Of a DNA stretch of 64,000 nucleotides, positions 8,958-18,242 are shown one piece after another. The stretch comes from Porticoccaceae bacterium (GTDB lineage Bacteria > Pseudomonadota > Gammaproteobacteria > Pseudomonadales > Porticoccaceae): NCBI GenBank assembly GCA_018069525.1, contig JAGPUQ010000009.1:62001-126000 (forward strand), in the 5' to 3' direction. How positions within the stretch are numbered: position 1 is the first letter of the stretch; each line of letters begins with the position of its first letter. The position numbers were made by a program, and so were the translations under genes. The notes beneath the pieces are model-generated. The model saw only the letters and a program-made list of their open reading frames with translations, was not told the DNA's origin and did no database searches.

Positions 8958-8975
8958 TTAGGTCACATGACCTAA
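8958..8975. promoter_or_regulatory. 18-bp palindromic operator candidate
   Basis: TTAGGTCA-CA-TGACCTAA: two perfect 8-base arms with a 2-base spacer. It lies in the 206-base divergent gap between the sulfotransferase (minus) and an SDR (plus), about 100 bases from each start. Dimeric repressors of the GntR, TetR or IclR type bind sites of this size. No regulator gene is nearby, so the binding protein would be encoded elsewhere. Confidence 0.55.
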
Positions 8976-9074
8976 ATCAAAAATTTCTACTCACTTAACA
9001 AAATCTATTCGTAGTAAGGGGCAAAAAGCCTTACTATAATCTGTGTAAACAATCCTATCATAAGAGCCAACGAC

Positions 9075-9842
9075 ATGAATCGATTTGAAAATAAAGTCGC
9101 CGTTATTACCGGCGGCGCTCGGGGTATCGGCCTCGCTGCCGGCAAGTTACTCGCCTCAGAAGGTGCCTCCGTGCTGCTCGTTGACCTTCAGGAGGATGCC
9201 TTGAAGGAGGCAGTGCAAGCCATTGGCGGTAACTCCGTGAGTTATCAAATCGCCGACGTAAGCCAGCCGGATCAAGTACAAAACTATGTGGCGGTTGCGC
9301 TCGAACGCTACGGAAAAATTGACTGCTTTTTAAATAATGCCGGTGTGGAAGGCACCGTCGCGCCGATTGTTGATTCTCCAGTCGAGGCCTTTGATCAAGT
9401 TATGGCCGTCAACGTTAAAGGCGTGTGGCTGGGATTAAAATATGTGATTCCGGCCATGCTCAACAACGGTGGTGGCAGCATCGTGATCACCTCTTCTTTG
9501 GCGGGCTTAAAAGGTTCGCCCAACCTGTCGCCCTATATGGCCAGCAAGCACGCTGTAGTCGGCATGATGCGCGGCGTTTCCCAGGAATATGCTACACAGG
9601 GCATTCGCATTAACACCGTCAACCCCGCGCCCATTGAAACCCGCATGATGCGCTCTCTCGAAACCGGATTCGCTCCCGGCCAGGAAGACGCCGCAAAGCA
9701 GGAACTAAGCAAAATGATGCCCATGGGACGTTACGGCGAACCCGAAGAAGTCGCCCGCTTAATGGCCTTTCTTTGTAGTGATGAAGCGTCTTATTGTTCC
9801 GGCGGAACTTATTCTGTCGACGGCGGAGCTTCCGCGCAATAG
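9075..9842 (+). CDS. Short-chain dehydrogenase/reductase
   Basis: 255-residue classical SDR: TGGARGIG (about 13-20), NNAG near 90, and catalytic Ser with YMASK in ITSSLAGLKGSPNLSPYMASK. The C-terminal SVDGGASAQ is typical. It stands alone between the palindromic control region and the TonB receptor. It oxidises or reduces a hydroxyl/keto group with NAD(P); dihydrodiol or secondary alcohol oxidation is plausible from context. A GC-rich hairpin (9930-9965) follows and may end its transcript. Confidence 0.85.
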   Translation: MNRFENKVAVITGGARGIGLAAGKLLASEGASVLLVDLQEDALKEAVQAIGGNSVSYQIADVSQPDQVQNYVAVALERYGKIDCFLNNAGVEGTVAPIVDSPVEAFDQVMAVNVKGVWLGLKYVIPAMLNNGGGSIVITSSLAGLKGSPNLSPYMASKHAVVGMMRGVSQEYATQGIRINTVNPAPIETRMMRSLETGFAPGQEDAAKQELSKMMPMGRYGEPEEVARLMAFLCSDEASYCSGGTYSVDGGASAQ

Positions 9843-10222
9843 CTAATAGATAGCTGGCACATAAAAACGAAATTTAGAGAAAAAATAATATATTAGTCAG
9901 CCAAATTTACGAAGACAATATGCTAGCCTGGGGGCGCATCCAATACGGTTTACCGGGGCGCCCCCTTATTCTAACTCCCTCTGCCGCCAATGCCTGTACC
10001 TTATCCCCTACATTACTCTGTGCATTAAGAGAGCTCCGATTAATTATGGACGATGTAAAGAACCGTCTTTAGTAATACACGCGTTCGCCCATTAATTAGA
10101 GGTTGCTTAGATAACACACCATTAAGTAAACCCATTGCTATACCCCAAAACTTGAGGTAATCTCTGTCAAGTCATAATTTTGAACTATACAAATAACAAC
10201 TATAAGTTATAGGGGCGATACT
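9843..10222. other. Intergenic region upstream of the TonB receptor, with an inverted repeat
   Basis: 380 bases without a gene. Besides the hairpin at 9930-9965 it holds an inverted repeat ACTTGA (10150-10155) / TCAAGT (10167-10172) about 50-70 bases before the receptor start, a plausible operator. AT-rich sequence and AGGGGCG precede the receptor ATG. I see no small RNA or short gene here. Confidence 0.35.
9930..9965 (+). terminator. GC-rich hairpin, possible terminator after the SDR
   Basis: An 8-bp perfect stem GGGGGCGC (9930-9937) / GCGCCCCC (9958-9965) with a 20-base loop, followed by TTATTCT. The T-run is weak and the loop long, so termination is likely but not certain. Confidence 0.45.
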
Positions 10223-12646
10223 ATGATCCACACAAAATCTCATGTAATTCCCGGTATTTTTGGCCTGATCACTTCGATGACTCTGTTCAGTGGGGTCGCA
10301 TCAGTCGAGGCAGCGGAGCCCTTGGTACTGGAAGAAATCATCATCTCCGCCCAAAAGCGGGAACAAAGTCTTCAAGATGTACCGATTTCGGTCAACGCTG
10401 TTAGTGGCCAGAAGATGTCCGACGCCGGTATCAGCAACCTGGAAATGCTCTCCTCCTACGTGCCCAACTTCAGCATGAACCAAACCGGTATTGCCAGCGT
10501 AATTTCCATTCGCGGTATTAGCTCAGGTATTAATGAAGGACTGGAGCAATCGGCTGGGATGTACTCGGATGGTATTTATTATGGTCGCGGTCCGCTATCA
10601 CGGGTTCCGATGATGGACATGGAACGCGTCGAGGTGGTTAGAGGCCCACAGAGCATTTTGTTCGGTAAAAATAGTATTGCCGGTGCCGTCAGCATGATTA
10701 CTGCCAAACCGACAGATGAATTTGAGGGTTCTATTACCGCACTGTACGAGCCCAAACACGGTGAGCAGGATTACAGACTGGTTTTGTCCGGCCCCCTCAC
10801 CGACACGCTGCGCGGCCGTCTCGCGGTACTGTATCGAGAGTTAGACGGTTATATGCAGAATGACTTTAACGGTAATGATGAAAAAAATGAGGAGGAAACC
10901 GTGATTCGCGGCTCGCTGGCCTGGGATGTTACGGACCAGTTAACGGTGAATTTTAAGGCCGAAAACGCGCAATTTGATGTTCGTGGTCGCAATATAGAGG
11001 TGGCGGATAACATTACGCTCCTAAGTGGTGGGATCGGTCACCTCACTTCATTAAATAATGTTCAGACGATGCTCGGCCGACCGCTAGTGGGCACTCAAAT
11101 CGACTACCACCGGGATGCCGAACAGGACGAAAGTAATAACGAAGTAGAAAACTATACTCTCGATATAGAGTATCAGCTTGGCGAAAACACGCTCAATTTT
11201 ACCTCTGCCTGGGTACAGTACGATACCGACGAAATTTGCGACTGCGACTTTACCGGGGCTAAAGTATTATTAGTAGATCCCCGGCAAGAGCAATTTGAGC
11301 AATTCAGCCAGGAAATTCGTTTGACCTCACCCTTAGGCGGCACCTTTGAATATATCGCGGGCGCATTTTATCAAACTTATGACCTCGACTACGACGAAGG
11401 AATTTTTATCCCCACCGACGGGATCGTACCGATATTATTTGACGGCTTGCTAAGCGGCCCCCCATTTTTGAGACCAGATGCCGCCGAGGCACTGGCTGGC
11501 TCGAGGGCCAAACGCAATTATACCCAGGACTCGGATTTGTGGGCCGCCTTTGCCCAGGTGTCCTGGAATATTAACGATGCACTCAAACTAACCCTTGGCG
11601 GGCGCTTTAGTCAGGAAGATAAAGACGGCAGCCGACGCCAGTACCACGTCACCAATACTGGTGTGGATGTAGGAAGCAGCGATATCGATTTAAATGTCGC
11701 CTACAACCTGTTCGCCATCGAACCCTATGACACCGTTAAGGGCGATCGCAGTGAATCGACATTCACCCCCCTGGTGAATATCGAGTGGCATGCCTCGGAT
11801 ACCGCAATGTTTTACGCAACCTGGACCAAGGGCCATAAATCCGGCGGCTTCGATGCCCGCTCCAATGCCAGCCCCGACCCAGCCAATGCGCCGCCAGGAA
11901 CATTCCAACCGCTAGTCGGAAGCTTTGAATTCGAAGAAGAGGAAGCCAAAAGTATCGAAATAGGTACCAAACTGACCCTGCTGGATGGTGCCGCCGAAGT
12001 CAATATCGCATTGTTTAGAACGGATTATACCGACCTGCAAACCTCGCAATTTGACGGCGTTCTAGGCTTCAATGTGACCAACGCGGGCGAAGCCCGCATC
12101 CAGGGTGTCGAGGCTGACGGTCGCTGGCTGGTCACTGAGGGTTTGACCTTATCCGGCTCCATGGCCTATCTGGATTTTAATTTCGAAGACTTCCCCAACA
12201 GCCAGTGTTATTTCGGTGAAGCAGAACTGGAACCGTCGCGAGTCGTGGGCGGCGGGCTATGTGATGCCAGCGGCAGCAGACGGGAATATACCCCCGAGTG
12301 GAAAGCCAGTGTTGCTGCTGACTATGAGCGATCTATCTTTAACTCACTCACGCTACGAACCACTGTGGATGTCAACTTCACCGATGACTATTTGTGGAAC
12401 GCGACCCTCGATCCGCGCAATGAGCAGGAAGCCCACACCATCATTAACGCCCGGCTAGCTATCACCGATGCGGCGGACAAATGGGAGCTGGCGGTAATCG
12501 GTCGCAACCTTACCGATAAAAAAGTCATTAATTATGGCGGCAATACGCCGCTGGCCGGAGGGCTTACGGGCGGTACTGGCAATTCCTATTACCAGTTTGT
12601 CGGCCGAGAAAAATCCGTTGCCATGCAGTTGACCCGACGCTTTTAA
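10223..12646 (+). CDS. TonB-dependent outer-membrane receptor
   Basis: 807 residues. An N-terminal signal peptide (about 1-31, ending VEAAEP) is followed by a TonB-box-like EEIIISAQKREQ, a plug domain (about 45-160 with SIRGISSG and VEVVRGPQSILFGKNSIAG) and a beta-barrel ending in the aromatic FVGREKSVAMQLTRRF. It imports a bulky or scarce ligand using the proton motive force through TonB-ExbBD. Receptors of this lineage near catabolic clusters are thought to bring in hydrophobic or polycyclic substrates (inference). AGGGGCG lies before the ATG. A strong terminator follows at 12671. Confidence 0.93.
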   Translation: MIHTKSHVIPGIFGLITSMTLFSGVASVEAAEPLVLEEIIISAQKREQSLQDVPISVNAVSGQKMSDAGISNLEMLSSYVPNFSMNQTGIASVISIRGISSGINEGLEQSAGMYSDGIYYGRGPLSRVPMMDMERVEVVRGPQSILFGKNSIAGAVSMITAKPTDEFEGSITALYEPKHGEQDYRLVLSGPLTDTLRGRLAVLYRELDGYMQNDFNGNDEKNEEETVIRGSLAWDVTDQLTVNFKAENAQFDVRGRNIEVADNITLLSGGIGHLTSLNNVQTMLGRPLVGTQIDYHRDAEQDESNNEVENYTLDIEYQLGENTLNFTSAWVQYDTDEICDCDFTGAKVLLVDPRQEQFEQFSQEIRLTSPLGGTFEYIAGAFYQTYDLDYDEGIFIPTDGIVPILFDGLLSGPPFLRPDAAEALAGSRAKRNYTQDSDLWAAFAQVSWNINDALKLTLGGRFSQEDKDGSRRQYHVTNTGVDVGSSDIDLNVAYNLFAIEPYDTVKGDRSESTFTPLVNIEWHASDTAMFYATWTKGHKSGGFDARSNASPDPANAPPGTFQPLVGSFEFEEEEAKSIEIGTKLTLLDGAAEVNIALFRTDYTDLQTSQFDGVLGFNVTNAGEARIQGVEADGRWLVTEGLTLSGSMAYLDFNFEDFPNSQCYFGEAELEPSRVVGGGLCDASGSRREYTPEWKASVAADYERSIFNSLTLRTTVDVNFTDDYLWNATLDPRNEQEAHTIINARLAITDAADKWELAVIGRNLTDKKVINYGGNTPLAGGLTGGTGNSYYQFVGREKSVAMQLTRRF

Positions 12647-12670
12647 CGGTATAAAAACAACTAACTAAGA

Positions 12671-12703
12671 GCCGGTTATAAGGGAGTAGCCCTTATAACC
12701 GGC
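12671..12703 (+). terminator. Rho-independent terminator of the TonB receptor gene
   Basis: A perfect 14-bp stem (12671-12684 with 12690-12703), a 5-base loop AGTAG, then GTTTTATTTTC. It starts 24 bases after the receptor stop. Confidence 0.9.
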
Positions 12704-12781
12704 GTTTTATTTTCAGAAAGAAACCAAAGATAAAAAATTTAAATCAAAGCCTATACCCTGTACAGAGACATTAGGCTCGAC

Positions 12782-13750
12782 TTAAACAACGCCCAAATTT
12801 TTCAATTTATCCACTAGCCACTCGCGCCGCTGTTCCGAAACGTCATCAACTGGCGCCAGTGTATAGCCGCCATTTAAGCCGATGGCATCGTACCAGGGCT
12901 TGAGTAAGGCGAAGGCAGAAGCATAACTCGCCGTTTCAGCGATGTGCCATACGGTTTGGTCTTCGACAAAATCGGAAACATCCCGGATCGATTTCCAAAC
13001 ATCGTAGGCCTTATCCATATCGCCAGCCTCGGCAAGTTTTTTATACTCCTGAATCACTGCACGTTTTTTACCAAACACTGTGTAGTGGAAGGCCGCCCAC
13101 TGGATAAAGGGATAACCGGCACGCAGGTCATCGTAAAAATACTGTTCCATCGGCTCGCTGACAAAAAAATCTTCGCGCAGATCACGGCGCAATTTGTAGG
13201 TGTCCGAACGCCTGAGGCTACCCTGCTTAACGCCAACCAGCGTGTCGATATCCGCGAGCCGCTGCACCAAATCGAAACTCAGCACTGTTCCTGAAACCGG
13301 GGTGCGGTAAAGGATCATTGCCATATCTGTGCGATCGGCCAGGTATTTATAGTAGGAGAAAATTTCGTCGTCGGTTTTAAGTTGAACTGCGGGGTTCATT
13401 ACTTCGGCGCTGCGGTAGCCCATTTTTTCAACCGCCTGCATTTTCTCCAGTGCCTGACGAGCGCTAAAGTCCAGAATAATAGTCGAAATATCAATACGAC
13501 CATTCACCGCATCGGCAATAACTTCGTGATAATGTAGCCATTCTGACAAGGTTAAATTCCAGGCTTCGGCAATAAAACCACCCACCACAATACCGTTCAT
13601 ACCCATTTCGACAAATTGCTCAATATTATCGCGCATTGCCGGCTCATCGAGCAGTCCGTCTTTAGTAAACGGGGTTAGTGGAGCATCGTAAAAACCCCTT
13701 AAGTTCTGCTGCGCCCACTGCTTTGCTTCACCACGCGTATACTCCATCAT
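12782..13750 (-). CDS. Dihydrodipicolinate-synthase-family aldolase (paralogue 1)
   Basis: 322-residue class I aldolase of the DHDPS/N-acetylneuraminate lyase superfamily. The Schiff-base lysine is K175 (VGVKQGS) and the conserved tyrosine is Y148 (LYRTPVSG). The usual GTTGE loop is replaced by GGFIAEAW. It is collinear over its whole length with the protein at 15809-16810. In aromatic degradation this superfamily supplies hydratase-aldolases (NahE, PhdJ types) that split hydroxybenzylidene-pyruvates into an aldehyde and pyruvate. That role is inferred from its place behind dioxygenase genes. Start: CAGGAGTGGG directly before ATGATG. It is unlikely to be lysine-pathway DapA given this divergence and context. 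Confidence 0.85.
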   Translation of the reverse strand: MMEYTRGEAKQWAQQNLRGFYDAPLTPFTKDGLLDEPAMRDNIEQFVEMGMNGIVVGGFIAEAWNLTLSEWLHYHEVIADAVNGRIDISTIILDFSARQALEKMQAVEKMGYRSAEVMNPAVQLKTDDEIFSYYKYLADRTDMAMILYRTPVSGTVLSFDLVQRLADIDTLVGVKQGSLRRSDTYKLRRDLREDFFVSEPMEQYFYDDLRAGYPFIQWAAFHYTVFGKKRAVIQEYKKLAEAGDMDKAYDVWKSIRDVSDFVEDQTVWHIAETASYASAFALLKPWYDAIGLNGGYTLAPVDDVSEQRREWLVDKLKNLGVV

Positions 13751-13795
13751 CCCACTCCTGGCTCATGTGTTACAGATTTTGATAAATAGAAAACG

Positions 13796-13834
13796 AAAAC
13801 ACGGCAAATAATTTAGCATCAGTTACCGTGTTTT
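13796..13834 (-). terminator. Hairpin between dioxygenase beta and the aldolase gene
   Basis: A 9-bp inverted repeat AAAACACGG (13796-13804) / CCGTGTTTT (13826-13834) with a 21-base loop, followed on the minus strand by CGTTTTC. It lies in the 105-base gap inside the operon. It could attenuate expression of the last aldolase gene or protect the upstream mRNA end. Confidence 0.35.
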
Positions 13835-13855
13835 TGGAAAACTCTAAAGAAAAAA

Positions 13856-14389
13856 TTACATAAAAACAGATAAATTTTCATCAAGCACTACATGCTGATC
13901 AAACACGATATGACGGCGTGCCAAATACCATGCGCCATCGACATTCCGCAGTCGATCCCGCCTTGCTGCCACGAACCAGGCTTCCTCGTCCTGACGGCGA
14001 TTGCGATAAAGAATGATATTAGAAAATACGTTTAATTCATTTTCGTTATCGGTGTATTCCGCCTCTACATTGGACACGATGCGGCGGATCCGGGAGGGAG
14101 GATCTTCGATCCAGGCCAAACCGGTTTCAAAGCGCTGGATACGGTGCTCGATATCGGTGTAGTCATCGTTGTAGACCGAGGAAGAATTTTCTGGCGTCGG
14201 CTCTGGCCGTTTATCCTTACGGAAACGATTTTCCCGAATTGGCAGCCAGTAGTGGATATCGTCCGTTAACGTCGCCTGCCAGGGACGGAATTGTTCGCTG
14301 TCGAGCATGCGGGCTTCACGAAACAGAAAAGACTGGATTTCATAATGTAATTCAAGGGGCACGATAGCACCCGGTTTATTAGTACTCAT
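13856..14389 (-). CDS. Aromatic ring-hydroxylating dioxygenase, beta subunit (copy 2)
   Basis: 177-residue SnoaL-fold small subunit, a normal length. Recognisable segments are YEIQSFLFREARMLD near the N-terminus, HYWLPIRENRF near 50, and ARRDRLRNVDGAWYLARRHI near the C-terminus. Its ATG overlaps the stop of the alpha gene (ATGA, 4 bases), so the subunits are translationally coupled, as expected for a stoichiometric alpha3beta3 enzyme. It differs strongly from the beta subunit at 4518-4997. No catalytic role of its own. Confidence 0.93.
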   Translation of the reverse strand: MSTNKPGAIVPLELHYEIQSFLFREARMLDSEQFRPWQATLTDDIHYWLPIRENRFRKDKRPEPTPENSSSVYNDDYTDIEHRIQRFETGLAWIEDPPSRIRRIVSNVEAEYTDNENELNVFSNIILYRNRRQDEEAWFVAARRDRLRNVDGAWYLARRHIVFDQHVVLDENLSVFM

Positions 14390-15720
14390 TTTTTATGCTC
14401 CTTACTACGACTTGCCATAATTTCATCCCAGCTGTCAGATGTCATCATCGTCCGCCACATGCGTAAGAAGTTTCGTTGCGCGGCTTCGTTATCTCCCGGT
14501 TCTGACATCATACTTGGGAACACATCAGAATCGAGCTGTTCCCACCCTATGCCCATTTCGGCGTTAAGGGGTTGATCGCGCGTTATAAAACCTTCTGCAG
14601 TTTGGGTATTACCCTCCATGTTTTCGCCATCATCCCCTTCGAGAATACCAGCCACGCCAAAGGTTTTTTCATTGGTGTGCCTAATTCCTTGTTTGAGCTC
14701 CTCTGGCATATCGCGTTCAACCAAAGTCCAGGTCCAGACTTCCACTTCTCTCGGTCCACGTGGCTGCCAAACTTTCCAGGTATCAATACCACGCAAGAAA
14801 GAAGTATTCGGAAACATGGAGCCATCCCAAATCGCGTTATACAACGTTGCCCGCTCGTCGCCCAGGCGCTCTTTTAATACCGGAGTGCGCTGACGCACCC
14901 AGTCTTCCCACATTTCAGCAATGTGGCCCTGGTGAATGTGCGGGAACACCTCATCGGTTCCGGGAGCGGCGTTAAAACCATGCCCATATTTTGTCCCGAA
15001 TTGCATAGCCCCTTGAGGCGTAGCCTGGTTACCCAAAATACCCATAAGCGGCCCGCCAATGACCTTAATCGCGGCGGCGTGGGTCCAGCCCGCGTGATAA
15101 AAATCACCAACAAAGTTTTCTGCGAAAAACTTCCAGTTAGCCTTAACACGAACTTTGGTGGGCGGACCCAATAATTCCGAGCCGCCGGGCACATCCATAA
15201 AGGTATCAAAATACCAGCCCATTTCTCCCAGGTAGTCGCTCAATGATGGCGCGCTGTCGTCAAAGGTTCCAAAAATAAAACCTCGATAACTTTCCACACG
15301 AACCTGTCTTAAATCCATCGCTGAACGATCAAAACTCTTGGGGTAAATCTCATCTTGCAAGGGAATATCCGACACCCGACCATCGGAGCCGTAAGCCCAG
15401 CCGTGGTAATTACACACAAAGTTTTTAGCATTACCGGAATCGGCTCGACAAATTATATTACCGCGGTGCGAACAGGCATTAAGAAAAGCTTTAACCTGAC
15501 CGTCTTCTCCGCGCGTAACAATCACGCGATCCTGACCCATAAAGGTGGTCAGGAAATCACCTTTTTCGGGGATCAACGAATCCTGCGCCAAAAATAACCA
15601 GGAGCGAGCAAAAACTCGTTCGAGTTCCATCTGGTAAACATCTTCGTCCCAGTAAATCCGGCGATCCTGAACTCCACCATCGGCACGAACTAAATCGTTA
15701 ATATTAAGATTTTTTGTCAT
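14386..15720 (-). CDS. Aromatic ring-hydroxylating dioxygenase, alpha subunit (copy 2)
   Basis: 444-residue Rieske oxygenase large subunit of the biphenyl/naphthalene-dioxygenase type. Rieske ligands are C83/H85 and C103/H106 (FVCNYHGWAYG). The iron site D206, H209, H214 lies in ENFVGDFYHAGWTH, the block seen in polycyclic-aromatic dioxygenases. A ribosome binding site GGAG precedes the ATG. The gene lies between two aldolase paralogues: 88 bases after one and, with beta, 105 bases before the other. The four form a probable minus-strand operon. No ferredoxin or reductase gene accompanies it; electrons may come from the ferredoxin system at 1-1554 or from a distant locus. Confidence 0.95.
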   Translation of the reverse strand: MTKNLNINDLVRADGGVQDRRIYWDEDVYQMELERVFARSWLFLAQDSLIPEKGDFLTTFMGQDRVIVTRGEDGQVKAFLNACSHRGNIICRADSGNAKNFVCNYHGWAYGSDGRVSDIPLQDEIYPKSFDRSAMDLRQVRVESYRGFIFGTFDDSAPSLSDYLGEMGWYFDTFMDVPGGSELLGPPTKVRVKANWKFFAENFVGDFYHAGWTHAAAIKVIGGPLMGILGNQATPQGAMQFGTKYGHGFNAAPGTDEVFPHIHQGHIAEMWEDWVRQRTPVLKERLGDERATLYNAIWDGSMFPNTSFLRGIDTWKVWQPRGPREVEVWTWTLVERDMPEELKQGIRHTNEKTFGVAGILEGDDGENMEGNTQTAEGFITRDQPLNAEMGIGWEQLDSDVFPSMMSEPGDNEAAQRNFLRMWRTMMTSDSWDEIMASRSKEHKK

Positions 15721-15808
15721 TTAAATTACTCCGCAGTATTCAATCTATTCTGTTTTATCCCTGGCCTTTTTTCCGCAGCCAGTTGCCTAAGCAAATTTCA
15801 CCAGGTCA

Positions 15809-16810
15809 CTAAACTACGCCAAGCTCTTTCAGTCTGCCCGCTATCCATTCTTTGTATTCCGGGGAGACCTGTCGCATCGGCGAACGCAGTTTACCCGCTG
15901 CAAGACCCATGGCTTCGTACCAGGCCTTAACATTCCCCAAAGTGGTCGCGTAGGTAAAATTACCTGCCAATGGGCCTAACATAATCTCGTCGAGCAGATC
16001 CCTTACTGGCGATAAAGACTCCCAAATCGCGTAGGCCTCATCCCACTTTCCTGCTCGAGCCAGGGCGGTGTACTCTTCGAGCAAGACGCGTTTCTTGCCG
16101 TACAAAATATGATGAAAAGCACCGTAGAGCACCTGCCCACCACCGCGCAGATCATTAAACCAATGTGTCTCGATGGGATCGCTGACAATAAAATCGTCGC
16201 GGCATGCCTTACGCAATTTTAACGTGTCGGCATGATTCAAACTGCCCTGCTTCATCCCTACCATGGTTTCAATTTCCGAAAGCCGTTGGGACAATTCAAG
16301 ACTAATCAAATGACCCGATACCGCGGAACGGTAAAAAAGCAGTGCCAGATTAGAGTTCTCGGCGAGGTAGTTAAAATAATCAAAGATCTCGTCGTCGGCA
16401 CGCAACTGGACGATAGGCGTCACCACCTCCGCCGCTTCAAAACCCAGGCTTTCAACGTAATTGAGCTTTTCCATTGCCTGGTGGACACTCGGGTCAAAAA
16501 TAATGGTGTGCAGCGGGATTTTCCCGCCGGCCACTTCAGCAATCACCTCGTGATAACGCATCCATTCGGTCACGGTAGTATTCCAGCACTCAGCAACAAA
16601 ACCACCACACACCAGACCGGTCTCACCGATATCCATGTAGTACTCTACATTTTTACGGAGGCCGTCTTCATCGAGGCTGTCATCGGCAAGAAAAGGGGTT
16701 GTCGGGCAATCATACCAATCAACGATAGTTTGTTTCGCCCAGGTTTTGGCTTCTGATTTCGTGTATGGAAGATTCGATTTTTTGTTCGACATAACGGTAC
16801 TTATCCCCAT
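15809..16810 (-). CDS. Dihydrodipicolinate-synthase-family aldolase (paralogue 2)
   Basis: 333-residue paralogue of the protein at 12782-13750. Shared landmarks run in the same order: YTxxEAK, TPF, GGFxAE, YHEVIA, VGMKQGS with Schiff-base K187, FYRSAVSG with Y160, GKKR, and a final LKxLGVV. It is the first gene of the dioxygenase operon. Two start codons are possible, the ATG at 16810 and one seven codons in (16792); GGGGA upstream of the second slightly favours it. It probably catalyses a pyruvate-releasing or hydratase-aldolase step on a ring-fission product (inference). Two copies around one dioxygenase suggest two successive or substrate-specific aldol cleavages. Confidence 0.85.
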   Translation of the reverse strand: MGISTVMSNKKSNLPYTKSEAKTWAKQTIVDWYDCPTTPFLADDSLDEDGLRKNVEYYMDIGETGLVCGGFVAECWNTTVTEWMRYHEVIAEVAGGKIPLHTIIFDPSVHQAMEKLNYVESLGFEAAEVVTPIVQLRADDEIFDYFNYLAENSNLALLFYRSAVSGHLISLELSQRLSEIETMVGMKQGSLNHADTLKLRKACRDDFIVSDPIETHWFNDLRGGGQVLYGAFHHILYGKKRVLLEEYTALARAGKWDEAYAIWESLSPVRDLLDEIMLGPLAGNFTYATTLGNVKAWYEAMGLAAGKLRSPMRQVSPEYKEWIAGRLKELGVV

Positions 16811-17191
16811 AGCTCTCGAGCTTAGTTATTGTGATTTCTGTTTTAGACGTTTTTTAATAAAAAAAACACTAACCAGATCCTGCCTGATAAGAGTAACTCG
16901 AAATATTTTTATCTGTCGTAACGATTGTCGTGGCAATCGTGCTTTGGACGCACAGATTAAGAGGGCTAGTGTCTCACTCCAAAAAAGCTCACCCTGGAAA
17001 AAATATTCCTAAGCAAACCCTCCCTTAAGAACCCCTAGCTTTACCCTTACCTTAAGGGCTAATATATTAGCTACCGCGCTTAATGTGACACCATTTTTCG
17101 TAAATGTGTATAGCCATAACTGACAATCTTAAATCCCTGTCACTTAGCGTGTATAGATATGCGCAACAGGGATCTGGGGACGACACCAATA
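16811..17191. other. Intergenic region containing a perfect 14-bp palindrome
   Basis: 381 bases between the BphD-like hydrolase and the aldolase-dioxygenase operon, both minus strand. It should hold the operon promoter. The clear element is the perfect palindrome GCTAATATATTAGC at 17058-17071, flanked by GG and TACC, an operator-like site. Nothing else resembles a gene. Confidence 0.4.
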
Positions 17192-18058
<867 letters not shown>

Positions 18059-18150
18059 TCAGTATTTTCAATAATAATTCAACGACCGATTATTAAGCCT
18101 TTCAAAGACTAGCGCAAGCCGCGAGCCTGAGAACCTTTCCATTGCGAGCG

Positions 18151-18166
18151 TCCCGGTTTACCGGGA
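18151..18166. promoter_or_regulatory. 16-bp palindrome in the divergent hydrolase/LLM promoter region
   Basis: TCCCGGT-TT-ACCGGGA, perfect 7-base arms with a 2-base spacer. It is the only palindrome I see in the 196-base gap between the BphD-like hydrolase and the LLM oxidoreductase. Its size and place fit an operator controlling one or both. It has no T-run and so does not look like a terminator. Confidence 0.45.
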
Positions 18167-18242
18167 ATCCGGTTTGGAGTAGGCTCCCTAAGCAAGTAAA
18201 TACTAATAACAGGCCCTATCTATAAAAAAACAGGAGCGACCC

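Noticed and set aside
12782-16810. Assignment of the two DHDPS-fold genes as dapA (lysine synthesis)
   Set aside because: The GTTGE loop is altered, there are two divergent copies, and they bracket dioxygenase genes in one operon.
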